From contig JACJNZ010000029.1 of the NCBI GenBank assembly GCA_014695325.1, forward strand, positions 310,001 through 374,000: a DNA stretch of 64,000 nt, written 5' to 3'. The notes beneath the pieces are model-generated. The model was not told the origin of the DNA and searched no databases. It worked only from the letters and a program-made list of their open reading frames with translations. Shown here one piece after another: positions 53,183 through 62,052 of the stretch (position 1 is its first letter; every line of letters starts with the position of its first letter). This DNA is from Cyanobacteria bacterium FACHB-502. Its GTDB lineage: Bacteria > Cyanobacteriota > Cyanobacteriia > Elainellales > Elainellaceae. The position numbers were made by a program, and so were the translations under genes.

Positions 53183-55183
53183 TTAATCCTGGAAGCGAGG
53201 CGTGGTGCAGTAGGGGCAGTCCAGCCACTCGATTTTTAAGTCTGCGGTACAGCAGCGACAGGTCAGAGAAGTTTTGCGTTTTGCCTTTAGCTCTGCTTCC
53301 AAACCTGAGTCCGTAAATGTGACCCGCTCAACTTCTTCCAGCGTGGTTGATCCCTGCCGCACCAAATTTAAACTGTAGGCTAGCAGCGTCTTCATTCCTT
53401 CTTCGACCGCAGCTTCCTTAATTCGTTCGGTGGGTGCGCCTTCGGTAACCAGGGTCTGGATTCGCTCGGTCACCCGCATCACTTCATAGACCCCGCAGCG
53501 TCCCTTGTAGCCCACGCCGTGGCAGGTAGAGCAGAGCGTTCCGGCGACTCTAGCTTGCTGCACTTCCTCATGGCTTAGACTGGTTGCCCGATACAGCATC
53601 AAGTCAGGCTCCGCCGAACTCGACAGCCCAAAGCGAGAAAGCTCTTCTGGCGTGGGGTGGTACGCAACCCGGCATTCAGAACAAACGCGACGCATCAGAC
53701 GCTGTGCCAGGACGCCAATGAGCGAACTGGATACCATAAAGGACTCTACGCCCATTTCTTCCAAACGAGCCACTGCGCTTGCAGCATCGTTGGTGTGCAG
53801 CGTGGTTAAAACCAGGTGTCCGGTCAAGGCTGCTTCGATCGCCGTTTTTGCGGTTTCCTTGTCCCGAGTTTCACCCACTAGAATCACATCCGGGTCCTGC
53901 CGCAGAAATGCCCGCAGAATGGAGGCAAAATCCATCCCTTTTTCGCGAATCACCTGCACCTGAGTCAGACCGGGAAGCGAGTATTCGATCGGGTCTTCGG
54001 CAGTGCTGATGTTAACGCCCGGATCATTTCGCTCTGCCAAAGCCGAGTAGAGCGTTGTTGTTTTTCCTGAACCCGTTGGGCCTGTCACCAGGATCAGTCC
54101 GAAGGGACGCGAAACCATTTCTTGAACGATCTGCAGCGTTTCCGGGTCGGTGATTAGCTTGTCGAGTCCGAGCTGAGTTGCCGAGTTGTCCAGAATTCGT
54201 AGACAGATTTTCTCGCCGTAGCGACTGGGCAACGTGTTGACCCGAAAATCGACCTTGCGATTGTCGAACAAGCGGCGAATTCTACCGTCCTGCGGCACTC
54301 GGCGTTCGGCAATATCCAGGTTCGCCATGATCTTGAAGCGGGCAGTCAGTGCCGGGATGATTTTCTTTGGCAAAGGCTCTAATCCCTGACGCAATACCCC
54401 ATCTTTGCGAAAGCGAATGCGGAGAAACTCTTCCTGTGGCTCAACGTGAATGTCAGAAATGCCATCCTGCAAGGCTCTCGCCAAAATTTTGTTTGCTAGA
54501 GCAACGATCGGTGCAGCCTCCGGGTCTTGAAGTGCTGCATCCAGGTTTGCCTCAGCATCATCAGCGGTGTCTTCCAGATCCAGATATTCCAGGTTTTCGA
54601 TATCGCCTTTGACATCGACTTTGGACTCCAAATCAAGCTGCTTCTGGCGTTCGACCTGCTGATCCAGGTATTGGGAAATGAGACGCTGATAGTCTTCGGT
54701 CGTGATGACCATGCGCTGTAACGCTAAGCCCTGCGGTCGCAAAATGCGGTTCAGGTCGTCCTGCGCTGCTAGGTCATCCGGGTTGACCATTGCCACCAGC
54801 ACAAAGGGTGGATCATCGCTGCGCGAAAGAGGAATGAATCGATAGCGACGGCACAGATCAACCGGAATGAGCGATTCAATGAGCTGGCCAATCTGGGTGG
54901 TATTGATCTGGCTGAGTTCCGGGTCGAGGGACTCAACGCCGTAAAGAATTTTCAGCTCGAAAAGCTGCTGCTTCTTATACTGGCGAATCAGATCGGGCGG
55001 TAAAGCCTGACCCGTCAATGTCATCAGCACATCGGTTAGCGGTTTACCCGATTTCCGGCTCTCTACCAGAGCTTGCTGCATTTGCTCAGTATTGACGTAG
55101 CCGGACTGAACCAGCTTATTGCTGAACGGGGAAAAGTTGTGCTGGACGACCAGGGCACGCCGCTGCGATGAGGAGTTTGCCAT
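53183..55183 (-). CDS. pilB: PilB, pilus extension ATPase (GspE family)
   Basis: 666 residues. N-terminal T2SSE-N domain (about 1-170), then the ATPase core with Walker A GPTGSGKTTTLYSALAE, STAEDPIEYSLPG, VILVGETRDKETA and LTTLHTNDAASAVARLEEMG. A zinc-binding pair of Cys motifs, CSECRVAYHP and CSTCHGVGYKGRC, follows. The extreme C-terminus carries a further ribbon, LTCRCCTADL and WLDCPYCTTPRF, which I recall as a cyanobacterial PilB feature. First pil gene of a pilB-pilT-pilC run; its 5' leader contains two tandem duplications. Confidence 0.97.
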   Translation of the reverse strand: MANSSSQRRALVVQHNFSPFSNKLVQSGYVNTEQMQQALVESRKSGKPLTDVLMTLTGQALPPDLIRQYKKQQLFELKILYGVESLDPELSQINTTQIGQLIESLIPVDLCRRYRFIPLSRSDDPPFVLVAMVNPDDLAAQDDLNRILRPQGLALQRMVITTEDYQRLISQYLDQQVERQKQLDLESKVDVKGDIENLEYLDLEDTADDAEANLDAALQDPEAAPIVALANKILARALQDGISDIHVEPQEEFLRIRFRKDGVLRQGLEPLPKKIIPALTARFKIMANLDIAERRVPQDGRIRRLFDNRKVDFRVNTLPSRYGEKICLRILDNSATQLGLDKLITDPETLQIVQEMVSRPFGLILVTGPTGSGKTTTLYSALAERNDPGVNISTAEDPIEYSLPGLTQVQVIREKGMDFASILRAFLRQDPDVILVGETRDKETAKTAIEAALTGHLVLTTLHTNDAASAVARLEEMGVESFMVSSSLIGVLAQRLMRRVCSECRVAYHPTPEELSRFGLSSSAEPDLMLYRATSLSHEEVQQARVAGTLCSTCHGVGYKGRCGVYEVMRVTERIQTLVTEGAPTERIKEAAVEEGMKTLLAYSLNLVRQGSTTLEEVERVTFTDSGLEAELKAKRKTSLTCRCCTADLKIEWLDCPYCTTPRFQD

Positions 55184-55190
55184 AGGCTGA

Positions 55191-55224
55191 TGCTGAAATC
55201 CCTACAAAGCTGAAATCCCTACAA
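55191..55224. repeat. Perfect tandem duplication, 17-bp unit
   Basis: GCTGAAATCCCTACAAA at 55191-55207 and 55208-55224, starting 8 bp upstream of the pilB start codon. Confidence 0.9.
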
Positions 55225-55267
55225 ATAAGAGTGTGCCCACAAAAGACACCAGAATTAAACGGTTTGA

Positions 55268-55297
55268 GATGATCTTGGTAATGATGATCTTGGTAAT
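55268..55297. repeat. Perfect tandem duplication, 15-bp unit
   Basis: GATGATCTTGGTAAT at 55268-55282 and 55283-55297, in the pilB leader. Confidence 0.9.
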
Positions 55298-55540
55298 GCG
55301 TAGAGCGGCACAAAAAACCAGAGAGGCATTCTATCGACAAATAAATTTGCCCCGTGCAACTGTCGGCAACAGGGTACGCATTTGCCATACTGATGGTAAA
55401 GGGATCTTACCTGGAGCGATCGAATCAGCTTGTGCCCTGGATCACAGTAAGACTGCAAAGCATGCGGACAGTTTCCCTCGAGCCAGTCTTTATAGCATGA
55501 GGGCATTGGGGCACAACACCTGCTGAGGATGTGGTGTGGC

Positions 55541-56050
55541 TCAGGGCAGAAGGGCGAAGAGCAGCGTTCTCAACTGTCCGATCGGCGGGTCGATCATTTG
55601 CAGCGCAGATCCACCTCGCGCATAGGCAATGGCAACGGCAATCAGCAGACAACCTGCAAACGTCAAAATCAGGCTAAACAGCGCGAACAGTTCTCCAGCA
55701 GACAGGGGGCGATCGGTGGGGTCGAGGTAAGCAGACGATCGATACTTGCGGCCTGCAGAAACAGGACGATTCAGATCGGCAGGCGGCTGAATGACGGTGA
55801 AGCGAGAATAACCAATTTTGCGATCGTAGGCAAAGCGTCGGTCGGGATTGCTGAGCGTGGCGTAGGCTTCGTTAAGCTGCTGAAACTGGGCAGTGGCGAT
55901 CGAAGCGGGCAGGGAAGTTGTGTCGGGATGATAGAGCTTACTGAGATCTCGGAATGCCTGCCGAATTTGCTGCGGAGAAGCAGAAGGATGGAGCTTGAGC
56001 AGGTCGTAGTAGGTGGTGGTGCGCTGATTCTCAGATAAGGTTTCTGTCAT
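55541..56050 (-). CDS. J-domain protein with a C-terminal membrane segment
   Basis: 169 residues. An N-terminal J domain (about residues 13-76) carries the HPD motif at 41-43 (KLYHPD), so it can stimulate an Hsp70 ATPase. After a linker with YSRFTVIQPP, a hydrophobic helix spans about 121-143. It lacks the Gly/Phe and zinc regions of classical DnaJ. Likely a membrane-attached DnaK recruiter; it lies 357 bp upstream of pilB on the same strand, which invites a role with the pilus, but the gap is long. Confidence 0.9.
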   Translation of the reverse strand: MTETLSENQRTTTYYDLLKLHPSASPQQIRQAFRDLSKLYHPDTTSLPASIATAQFQQLNEAYATLSNPDRRFAYDRKIGYSRFTVIQPPADLNRPVSAGRKYRSSAYLDPTDRPLSAGELFALFSLILTFAGCLLIAVAIAYARGGSALQMIDPPIGQLRTLLFALLP

Positions 56051-56625
56051 CGCTTGCTTCCTAAATTCTTTCTTGTTAAATAAGTTTCGGTTCTGAAAGC
56101 GACTCTAAAAAGTAACAGCAAAGCAAGTGCCAAACCATAGAGCTAAAGGAAATTCAATTTGCTCTTATTATTCGATTTCTCCTTATGGGGAGAGCAGTGA
56201 AGTTAATTCAGGAACTACATCACCATTGAGCGATTCCGCAAATATTTTGTTAGTAAAGTTTCATCAGTCAACGTGGCTTTAAAGATGCGTTTCAAGCGAT
56301 ACGTTGTTTAACCCAAAAATAATTTAACTGGGAATAAAAAGGTTTGGGGAGCCCCAGAAAAAGATAGTCTTTTATCCAGAAGCATCTTCCTCATAAAGCT
56401 AACTTGATAAAGCTAACTTGCTCACTAAGCCATCGATGAATCAAGCGATCGCAAACTTTTCTCAAGTCAATCGAGCGACGCGCGCAGACTCCCCACATTT
56501 CTTAATGAGTAATTTGTATTCTAGTCGGACTCGTTCTGAACACCCTGAATAAAGCCATCTGAACAAAACCATCTGAAACTGCGATCGCTGCGATTAACGA
56601 TTCTCTATCGCCAACATACCTTGCT
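56051..56625. other. Intergenic region between the YaaW-like and J-domain genes
   Basis: 575 bp, AT-rich, without a credible gene. It holds the duplication 56393-56420, a looser one at 56551-56579 (AAAGCCATCTGAAC, then AAAACCATCTGAAA), and a TGGGG/CCCCA hairpin at 56345-56356. Confidence 0.6.
56393..56420. repeat. Perfect tandem duplication, 14-bp unit
   Basis: ATAAAGCTAACTTG at 56393-56406 and 56407-56420. Confidence 0.9.
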
Positions 56626-57489
56626 TTAAGCAGGTTGAAAATCTGCCATTCGCGTGAGGCGGATTTGTGCCAGGGTAAAAATGACCGGAATGACACGACT
56701 GTAATTAGTTGCGACAGTACGCCATCCCAGATCGGCAAAAAACCACATCCACAACGCAGGACCGACGAACGCCAGCAGGCTACGAGCAGCCCCATATCGA
56801 GCCGCGTTAACCGCCATCCCACGGGATGCTACCTGGAGCGCAGCCTGATTTTGGATTTGAGCTGCAACTGCCGCTCCGCCGTGGACGACCGCCTCTTTTG
56901 CGACCTGATACGTTGCCCAGTGAATCGCAAACTGCCGGGCTAAAATCTGCAACAGCCAGGGACGAATCATAGAATTGACCGCTAGCGCACTGCCTCCCTT
57001 CAGCAGCAGGCCCACCGGATCATTTTGAGGCGATCGAGGCAATTGCTGAGCCAACTGCGATTCATTGACCACCTGCTGAATCTTGCCATTGAGTACCCGT
57101 TTTTCTGAGGCAGGCAGATTTTCCCAGGCGCGGTGCAGCAGATACAAAAAAATCTCGGCTTCTAGCTCTTCGGTGGTGAAGCTCTGGGAGTAGGGAAGCT
57201 TGAGATAGCGGCAGACCCGTACCAGAATTTGGCGATAGCTGATATCCGACGACTTGCGGCGCAGCACAGTTACACCATCCGCCGCCAGAAACCGAAATCG
57301 TTCTTCGATCGCGTCAATCTGCGCTTGGCGGGATTGGCTGCATACTTCGATCGGCTGAGGCGTGTAAACATAGTCAAGCGGATTAAATCGACGGCGAAAT
57401 AGAATTTCGGTTAGGAGATGGAGTTCTTCGTCGTTTGCCAATTCCAGAGGCACTCTTAATTCGTCCAATGCTCCACCCTCCTCCATCAT
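56626..57489 (-). CDS. YaaW-like (UPF0174) protein
   Basis: 287 residues. An N-terminal domain with DEELHLLTEILFRR and ISYRQILVRVCRYLKLPYSQ, followed by an alanine/glycine-rich region and two hydrophobic stretches near the C-terminus (about 195-260). This matches the E. coli YaaW family of unknown function. The first codons, ATG ATG GAG GAG GGT GGA, form a strong Shine-Dalgarno-like sequence positioned ideally for the TTG codon at 57468 (Leu8). The real start may therefore be TTG at 57468, giving 280 residues. Confidence 0.82.
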   Translation of the reverse strand: MMEEGGALDELRVPLELANDEELHLLTEILFRRRFNPLDYVYTPQPIEVCSQSRQAQIDAIEERFRFLAADGVTVLRRKSSDISYRQILVRVCRYLKLPYSQSFTTEELEAEIFLYLLHRAWENLPASEKRVLNGKIQQVVNESQLAQQLPRSPQNDPVGLLLKGGSALAVNSMIRPWLLQILARQFAIHWATYQVAKEAVVHGGAAVAAQIQNQAALQVASRGMAVNAARYGAARSLLAFVGPALWMWFFADLGWRTVATNYSRVIPVIFTLAQIRLTRMADFQPA

Positions 57490-57601
57490 CCCGTGAACGT
57501 AATTTTTGAGAGATTTTTAATCGTAAATTCAGTGGCTATAATTTGACAGCCATTTCCCCATATTCTACTGAAAGATAGAGGATTTCATCCGAGGGACATC
57601 A

Positions 57602-58675
57602 ATGGAAAGTGTGGATGTCGCTGTAATTGGGGCAGGACTAGCAGGGTTAACCTGTGCCCAGCAACTTCGGCAAGCAGGCTATCAGGTCATTGTGCTGGAA
57701 AAATCACGCGGATTGGGCGGCAGAGCAGCCACCCGACGATTGCTCGACACCTGCGCCGACCACGGGTTGCGTTATCTGGACGAGCAGGGCAACCGATCGC
57801 AGGAATTCATCGATCGGCTACTGAGCGCGGGCGTGATAACTCGCTGGACAGAAGTAGCTCATACCCTAAATACCTCTGGGCAGATCAGAGCCGATGCTAC
57901 ACCCTCGCCTCGCTACATTGCACCTGCGGGCATGAGTGCGATCGCAAAAGAGCTGGCGATCGATCTAGATGTGCGGCGAAATCAGCGAGTGGGGTCAATT
58001 TTTCCCACCCGGCAGGGCTGGAAATTTACGATCGAAGCTGAGCAGACAATCGCTGCTCCGGTGGTTGCTCGATCGTTGGTAGTTGCCATTCCTGCACCGC
58101 AGGCACTCGCCTTACTGGAGCCAATCGCTGATTCCGAAGCGTTCGCTGATTTTGAAGAATTAGAAGAATTAAAAGAAATGCAGCTCAAGCTGCGATCGGT
58201 TCAGTTTGACCCCTGCATAACTGCAATTGCCGTTTACCCCGCAGCGCGACTGGCTGACTTACAAGCCGTTGTTTGGAAAGCCCTGACGCTGGAGAGCGAT
58301 CCGATTTTGAAATGGATTGGGTTAGACAGCAGCAAACGCCCCAACGCTACTCAGCCCGTTTTGGTGCTGCACAGCACTGCTGCTTTTGCAGAACAGATTT
58401 TTGATGCGCCGGATCTGCGAGCGATCGGTCAACAGATACTCGATCGGGCTGCCCAGCGGTTAATGCCCTGGTTCAACGCGGCGGAGTTACTTCAGGTTCA
58501 CCGCTGGCGATATGCATTTGTGAGGCAATTCCTCACCGAATCCTGCCTGATCAGTCGAGTGCCGCTGCCGATCGTCTGCTGTGGGGAATGGTGCGGTGGA
58601 CAACAGGTAGAAACCGCATTAGCCTCTGGGGCAGCCGCAGCCGTGCAGATTGAGACAATGCTTAATAAGAATTGA
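57602..58675 (+). CDS. FAD-dependent oxidoreductase, renalase-like
   Basis: 357 residues with the FAD-binding motif AVIGAGLAGLTCAQQLRQAG at the start, LEKSRGLGGRAATRRL and a C-terminal HRWRYAF segment, typical of renalase-like (NAD(P)/FAD) proteins in cyanobacteria. Bacterial renalases oxidise dihydro-forms of NAD(P)H back to active cofactors; that role is inferred. Soluble, no signal peptide. Divergent from the YaaW-like gene. It is followed by an intergenic stretch. Confidence 0.9.
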   Translation: MESVDVAVIGAGLAGLTCAQQLRQAGYQVIVLEKSRGLGGRAATRRLLDTCADHGLRYLDEQGNRSQEFIDRLLSAGVITRWTEVAHTLNTSGQIRADATPSPRYIAPAGMSAIAKELAIDLDVRRNQRVGSIFPTRQGWKFTIEAEQTIAAPVVARSLVVAIPAPQALALLEPIADSEAFADFEELEELKEMQLKLRSVQFDPCITAIAVYPAARLADLQAVVWKALTLESDPILKWIGLDSSKRPNATQPVLVLHSTAAFAEQIFDAPDLRAIGQQILDRAAQRLMPWFNAAELLQVHRWRYAFVRQFLTESCLISRVPLPIVCCGEWCGGQQVETALASGAAAAVQIETMLNKN

Positions 58676-59018
58676 GGGGCGATGTCGCTGAACGAATGAC
58701 GCAGGACGCTCTCAGTGCTTTGGGTTTAATTGTTTTGGGTTTAATCCTGTCCTTTTACTTACCCCGCACCTGACGATTTCTCTCAACTGCTTTACTGCTG
58801 CCAAGATGCAATCCGTGAATTCCAGGTTCATCCGCTAACTATCAGCAACCATTACTAATATTGCTCTGTAAAATTACGATCGCTGCTTTTTCCGTATTTT
58901 TTGGAGTTCTTTGTTTCTTAATTAAGCAGTTATGAACTGCGAAGCGAATTTGTCAAAGTTATGACAGGTTTATTCGCGGCACGGGGAAAGCTAGGGCAGA
59001 AGCAATTGGGCAATCGAT
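58676..59018. other. Intergenic region before the ELWxxDGT protein gene
   Basis: 343 bp. It contains the direct duplication 58719-58745, which also creates a 25-residue hydrophobic open frame (58696-58773: MTQDALSALGLIVLGLILSF then YLPRT). That could be a tiny membrane protein but has no clear ribosome-binding site. The rest is AT-rich and should hold the promoter of the next gene. Confidence 0.5.
58719..58745. repeat. Direct duplication, 12-bp unit, period 15
   Basis: TTTGGGTTTAAT at 58719-58730 and 58734-58745. Confidence 0.75.
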
Positions 59019-61655
59019 ATGCAAACAAGAGCCGATCGTGATAGCCAACTGGGCGGAGCAAAACTCCTTGGCTCTTCTGCCAAAGGTTCTCTAAAGCAGA
59101 AAACTGACCTGGATGATCTTTATCGCTTTAGCGTTAATGGACGCAGTCGTGTCGACCTTGCACTGACAGGGCTTGCAAAAAAGACCAATGCAAATATCGA
59201 GCTATATCGACTGGCGCGCCCGTTGCGTCAAGTTGTCCGCAGCATTGGCAAAATCGACTTTAGACAACTCCGAGGAAATCAGCGACGGGGAAATTTGCAG
59301 CTTGTCGGAGCATCCAGACAGGGTGGTAACCGCAATGAACTGATCAGTACAGAACTGGAGTCGGGCGATTACATTGTGCGAGTTACGCAGCGTCAGGGAA
59401 ACTCTAGCTACCAGCTCAGACTATCCAATACTCTGATTCTGCCTTCCGTGCCTCCGGTTGCGCCAACTGACCCGATTTCGCCTCCTCCGCCAACTGACCC
59501 GATTTCGCCTCCTCCGCCAACTGACCCGATTTCGCCTCCTCCGCCAACTGACCCGTCTGTGCCAATCCCGTTGACTATTCCAACCTCAAGTCCGGTTTCA
59601 GGTGCAGTGAGCGATACAGCTCAGCAGACGACCTACTCTTTCAGCATTGCAACTAAAGGCGATTATCTGTTTAATCTGGCTGGTTTGACGGGCGATGCCA
59701 ATTTACAAATTCTGGGTGCAGATCAAACCACGATCGTTAGGACTTCAGCGAATGTAGGCGCGAATCCAGAACAGTTCCTCCAGTCAATGGCTCCGGGCAA
59801 CTATTTCGTTCGGGTTTATCAAAAAGCTGCGGGGGAAAACTCAAACTATCAGCTCACCATTACCGCCCAGACCGATGGAGTCAGCAATCAGCAGAATCCT
59901 GCGACTTTGATTCCCGGACTTGCCGATACCACATTGACTCGCCGCAACTATGTAGGGAACGGCTTAGCATCTCCCGTAGACTACTATGAATTCACCACAC
60001 CGTCCAGCGGAGCTCAATTCTTGACGGTGGAAATGGTTGACTTGTTTGACAACCTCGATATCGAGCTTTACGAGAAACCTGCTGATCCCAATGCTGCTCC
60101 TGATAAAAACATTGGGCCCTCAAACCGACCGGGAACCAGCGCAGAAATCTTTGGGGGAACGCTGGGCGCAGGTAAAACCTTTATTCTCAAGGTTCTGCCG
60201 GGTAAGGTTCTGCCGGGTGAAGAAGCTGGAACTGGCTCAACCTATCGGCTAAATCTTCGCCTCAGCCCCACCCAGTCACTCCCCAGTGTGGCTCGCGATA
60301 TTGCTTTTGGTAGCTCTGGCTCTAGTGCATCCAACTTAACTGCGGTCGGCGGCTTTGCCTATTTCACCGCAAACGACGGCACGGGTAACGGGCTCTGGAT
60401 CAGCGACGGAACGCTGGACGGAACCCGAGAACTGGGCAAGTTTAGTGCGATCGGTGAATTTGCTGCTGTGAACAACACGCTTTATTTCACCGCAAACAAC
60501 GGCGCAACTGGTCTGGAACTATGGCGATCGGATGGAACTGCCGCCGGAACGAAAATCGTTGTGGATAAACTGCCGGGAATCACGAGCTTTAACCCCACCA
60601 AGTTTACCGTCGTTAACAACCGTCTCTACTTCTTTGGGCAACCTGGAACCAGTGCCGCGTCGAAAGGTCTGTTCTATGTTGATGCAACGGACACTTCAAG
60701 CGACCCGATTAAGGCAGTCGTTGATTCCACTAACAATGTTGCGTTTAACCCGCTGTCATTCAACAATCTGACTGCGTTGGGCAACACGCTTTACTTCACA
60801 GGCAGCGAGGGCACGGGGTCAAGTGGCACAGGCAACGAACTGCTGCGGATTCAAAATGCGAACACTTCTACCCTGATCAGTACCGCAAAAGACATCTGGC
60901 AAGGAGCCGATCCCTCTAACCCGCAACACCTCACACCCGTTGGCAATAGCCTTTTCTTCCAGGCTCGCGCTCCCCTCAACGGTCCAGCCCAAACCGAACT
61001 CTACCGCTTAAATGCAGACGGCACCACGCTCACCGCATTTGATCTGCCTCCAGAACCGCTCAACTCAAATCCGAGCAACCTGTTTGAAATCAACGGAACG
61101 CTTTACCTCACAGCAAATGCAGGTAATACTGGCATAGAGCTATGGGCACTGCAAAATGCTGAAACGGCAGTAGGTTCGCAGGCTGCTACACCGCAGATTC
61201 CTGTGCGGGTACGCGATATTAATCCGGCTGGCCCATCGAGTCCGTCTAACTTTGTAAATCTGAACGGAACGCTTTACTTCATTGCAGACGATGGCACAGG
61301 GAAATCGCTCTGGCGGACAAAGACTGAAACCACGAATGGACAAACAGCAATTACCGCAGAGAAAGTGTCTACGGTTAACAGCAAATTCAATGGCGTAACG
61401 GATATCAAGAATTTGACTGTCGTGGGTCAGGGTACGGCAGCGCGGCTCTACTTTGTGGCAACTCAAAATAACGACACAGAAGTTTGGTTTAGCGATGGCA
61501 CCGCAGCCGGAACGGGCTTCTTCGATGTCAATAGTACGGGGTCATCCACTCCGGGGCAGCTCACCAACATTAATGGTCGCCTTTTCTTTATTGCCTCGAC
61601 AAACGAGCGCGGTGCAGAGCTCTGGAGTTTTTCTGGAATTCCTGTTCCGTCCTAG
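59019..61655 (+). CDS. ELWxxDGT-repeat/PPC-domain surface or secreted protein
   Basis: 878 residues without a Sec signal peptide. Order: a pre-peptidase C-terminal (PPC)-like domain (about 1-145), a proline-rich linker of three perfect PTDPISPPP repeats (146-183), two more PPC-like domains (about 187-410), then a long region (about 420-878) of repeats of about 45 residues with the ELWxxDGTxxGT theme. Examples are GLELWRSDGTAAGT, TEVWFSDGTAAGT, and worn copies such as GIELWALQNAETA. Such proteins are usually exported and may bind sugars or calcium; the route (for example type I secretion) is not visible here. No secretion genes are adjacent. Confidence 0.88.
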   Translation: MQTRADRDSQLGGAKLLGSSAKGSLKQKTDLDDLYRFSVNGRSRVDLALTGLAKKTNANIELYRLARPLRQVVRSIGKIDFRQLRGNQRRGNLQLVGASRQGGNRNELISTELESGDYIVRVTQRQGNSSYQLRLSNTLILPSVPPVAPTDPISPPPPTDPISPPPPTDPISPPPPTDPSVPIPLTIPTSSPVSGAVSDTAQQTTYSFSIATKGDYLFNLAGLTGDANLQILGADQTTIVRTSANVGANPEQFLQSMAPGNYFVRVYQKAAGENSNYQLTITAQTDGVSNQQNPATLIPGLADTTLTRRNYVGNGLASPVDYYEFTTPSSGAQFLTVEMVDLFDNLDIELYEKPADPNAAPDKNIGPSNRPGTSAEIFGGTLGAGKTFILKVLPGKVLPGEEAGTGSTYRLNLRLSPTQSLPSVARDIAFGSSGSSASNLTAVGGFAYFTANDGTGNGLWISDGTLDGTRELGKFSAIGEFAAVNNTLYFTANNGATGLELWRSDGTAAGTKIVVDKLPGITSFNPTKFTVVNNRLYFFGQPGTSAASKGLFYVDATDTSSDPIKAVVDSTNNVAFNPLSFNNLTALGNTLYFTGSEGTGSSGTGNELLRIQNANTSTLISTAKDIWQGADPSNPQHLTPVGNSLFFQARAPLNGPAQTELYRLNADGTTLTAFDLPPEPLNSNPSNLFEINGTLYLTANAGNTGIELWALQNAETAVGSQAATPQIPVRVRDINPAGPSSPSNFVNLNGTLYFIADDGTGKSLWRTKTETTNGQTAITAEKVSTVNSKFNGVTDIKNLTVVGQGTAARLYFVATQNNDTEVWFSDGTAAGTGFFDVNSTGSSTPGQLTNINGRLFFIASTNERGAELWSFSGIPVPS
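59463..59555 (+). repeat. Coding 27-bp tandem repeat, 3.4 copies
   Basis: The unit at 59463-59489 is repeated exactly at 59490 and 59517, with a 12-bp partial copy at 59544. It encodes the PTDPISPPP linker and is a likely site of copy-number variation. Confidence 0.92.
60189..60218 (+). repeat. Coding perfect tandem duplication, 15-bp unit
   Basis: AAGGTTCTGCCGGGT at 60189-60203 and 60204-60218 gives an in-frame KVLPG-KVLPG duplication in the third PPC-like domain. Confidence 0.9.
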
Positions 61656-62052
61656 CCTGCCAAAGTTGTACCCCTGTTGTAGCTAGACTTTTATTTCTAC
61701 TGCATTTCCACAGTCATACTCAAAAGTGATACTTAAAAGGGAGGTGAGCTTCGATCGCTGATCTCCCTTTTTAATTTAATAAACTTGCTTGGAAAATTGC
61801 GTTTCATCCGTAATGGTAAGCGCGATCGCGATCATCGTGTTTCCCGCATGAATCAGAGGAATTGTGCCAGTTGGGGACAGAGGGATTGCAAAAGCGGAAT
61901 GGGTATAGCAGAACCCTGCCCAGAATTGACCCGCGGGGGGAGACGGTTCGAGCAGTAATTAATGACTTTTCTAAACTGCCTCTAGCATCACAAGCTAAAC
62001 AGCCGTTATTTAATGCCCATATTTAGTACACAGGCAATAGAGTTTGCTTCTC
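61656..62052. other. Intergenic region between the ELWxxDGT gene and ruvB
   Basis: 397 bp between convergent genes. It holds a good terminator at 61735-61775 and then unremarkable sequence. No gene seen. Confidence 0.65.
61735..61775 (+). terminator. Rho-independent terminator of the ELWxxDGT gene
   Basis: AAAAGGGAG and CTCCCTTTT form a 9-bp stem with a roughly 19-nt loop, followed by TTAATTTAAT. The A/T arms make it potentially bidirectional. Confidence 0.8.

Larger units (their letters stand above)
55184..55540. other. Leader between the J-domain gene and pilB
   Basis: 357 bp upstream of pilB. It holds two perfect tandem duplications (55191-55224 and 55268-55297), only about 40 bp apart. 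Likely carries the pilB promoter and leader; no gene seen. Confidence 0.65.
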
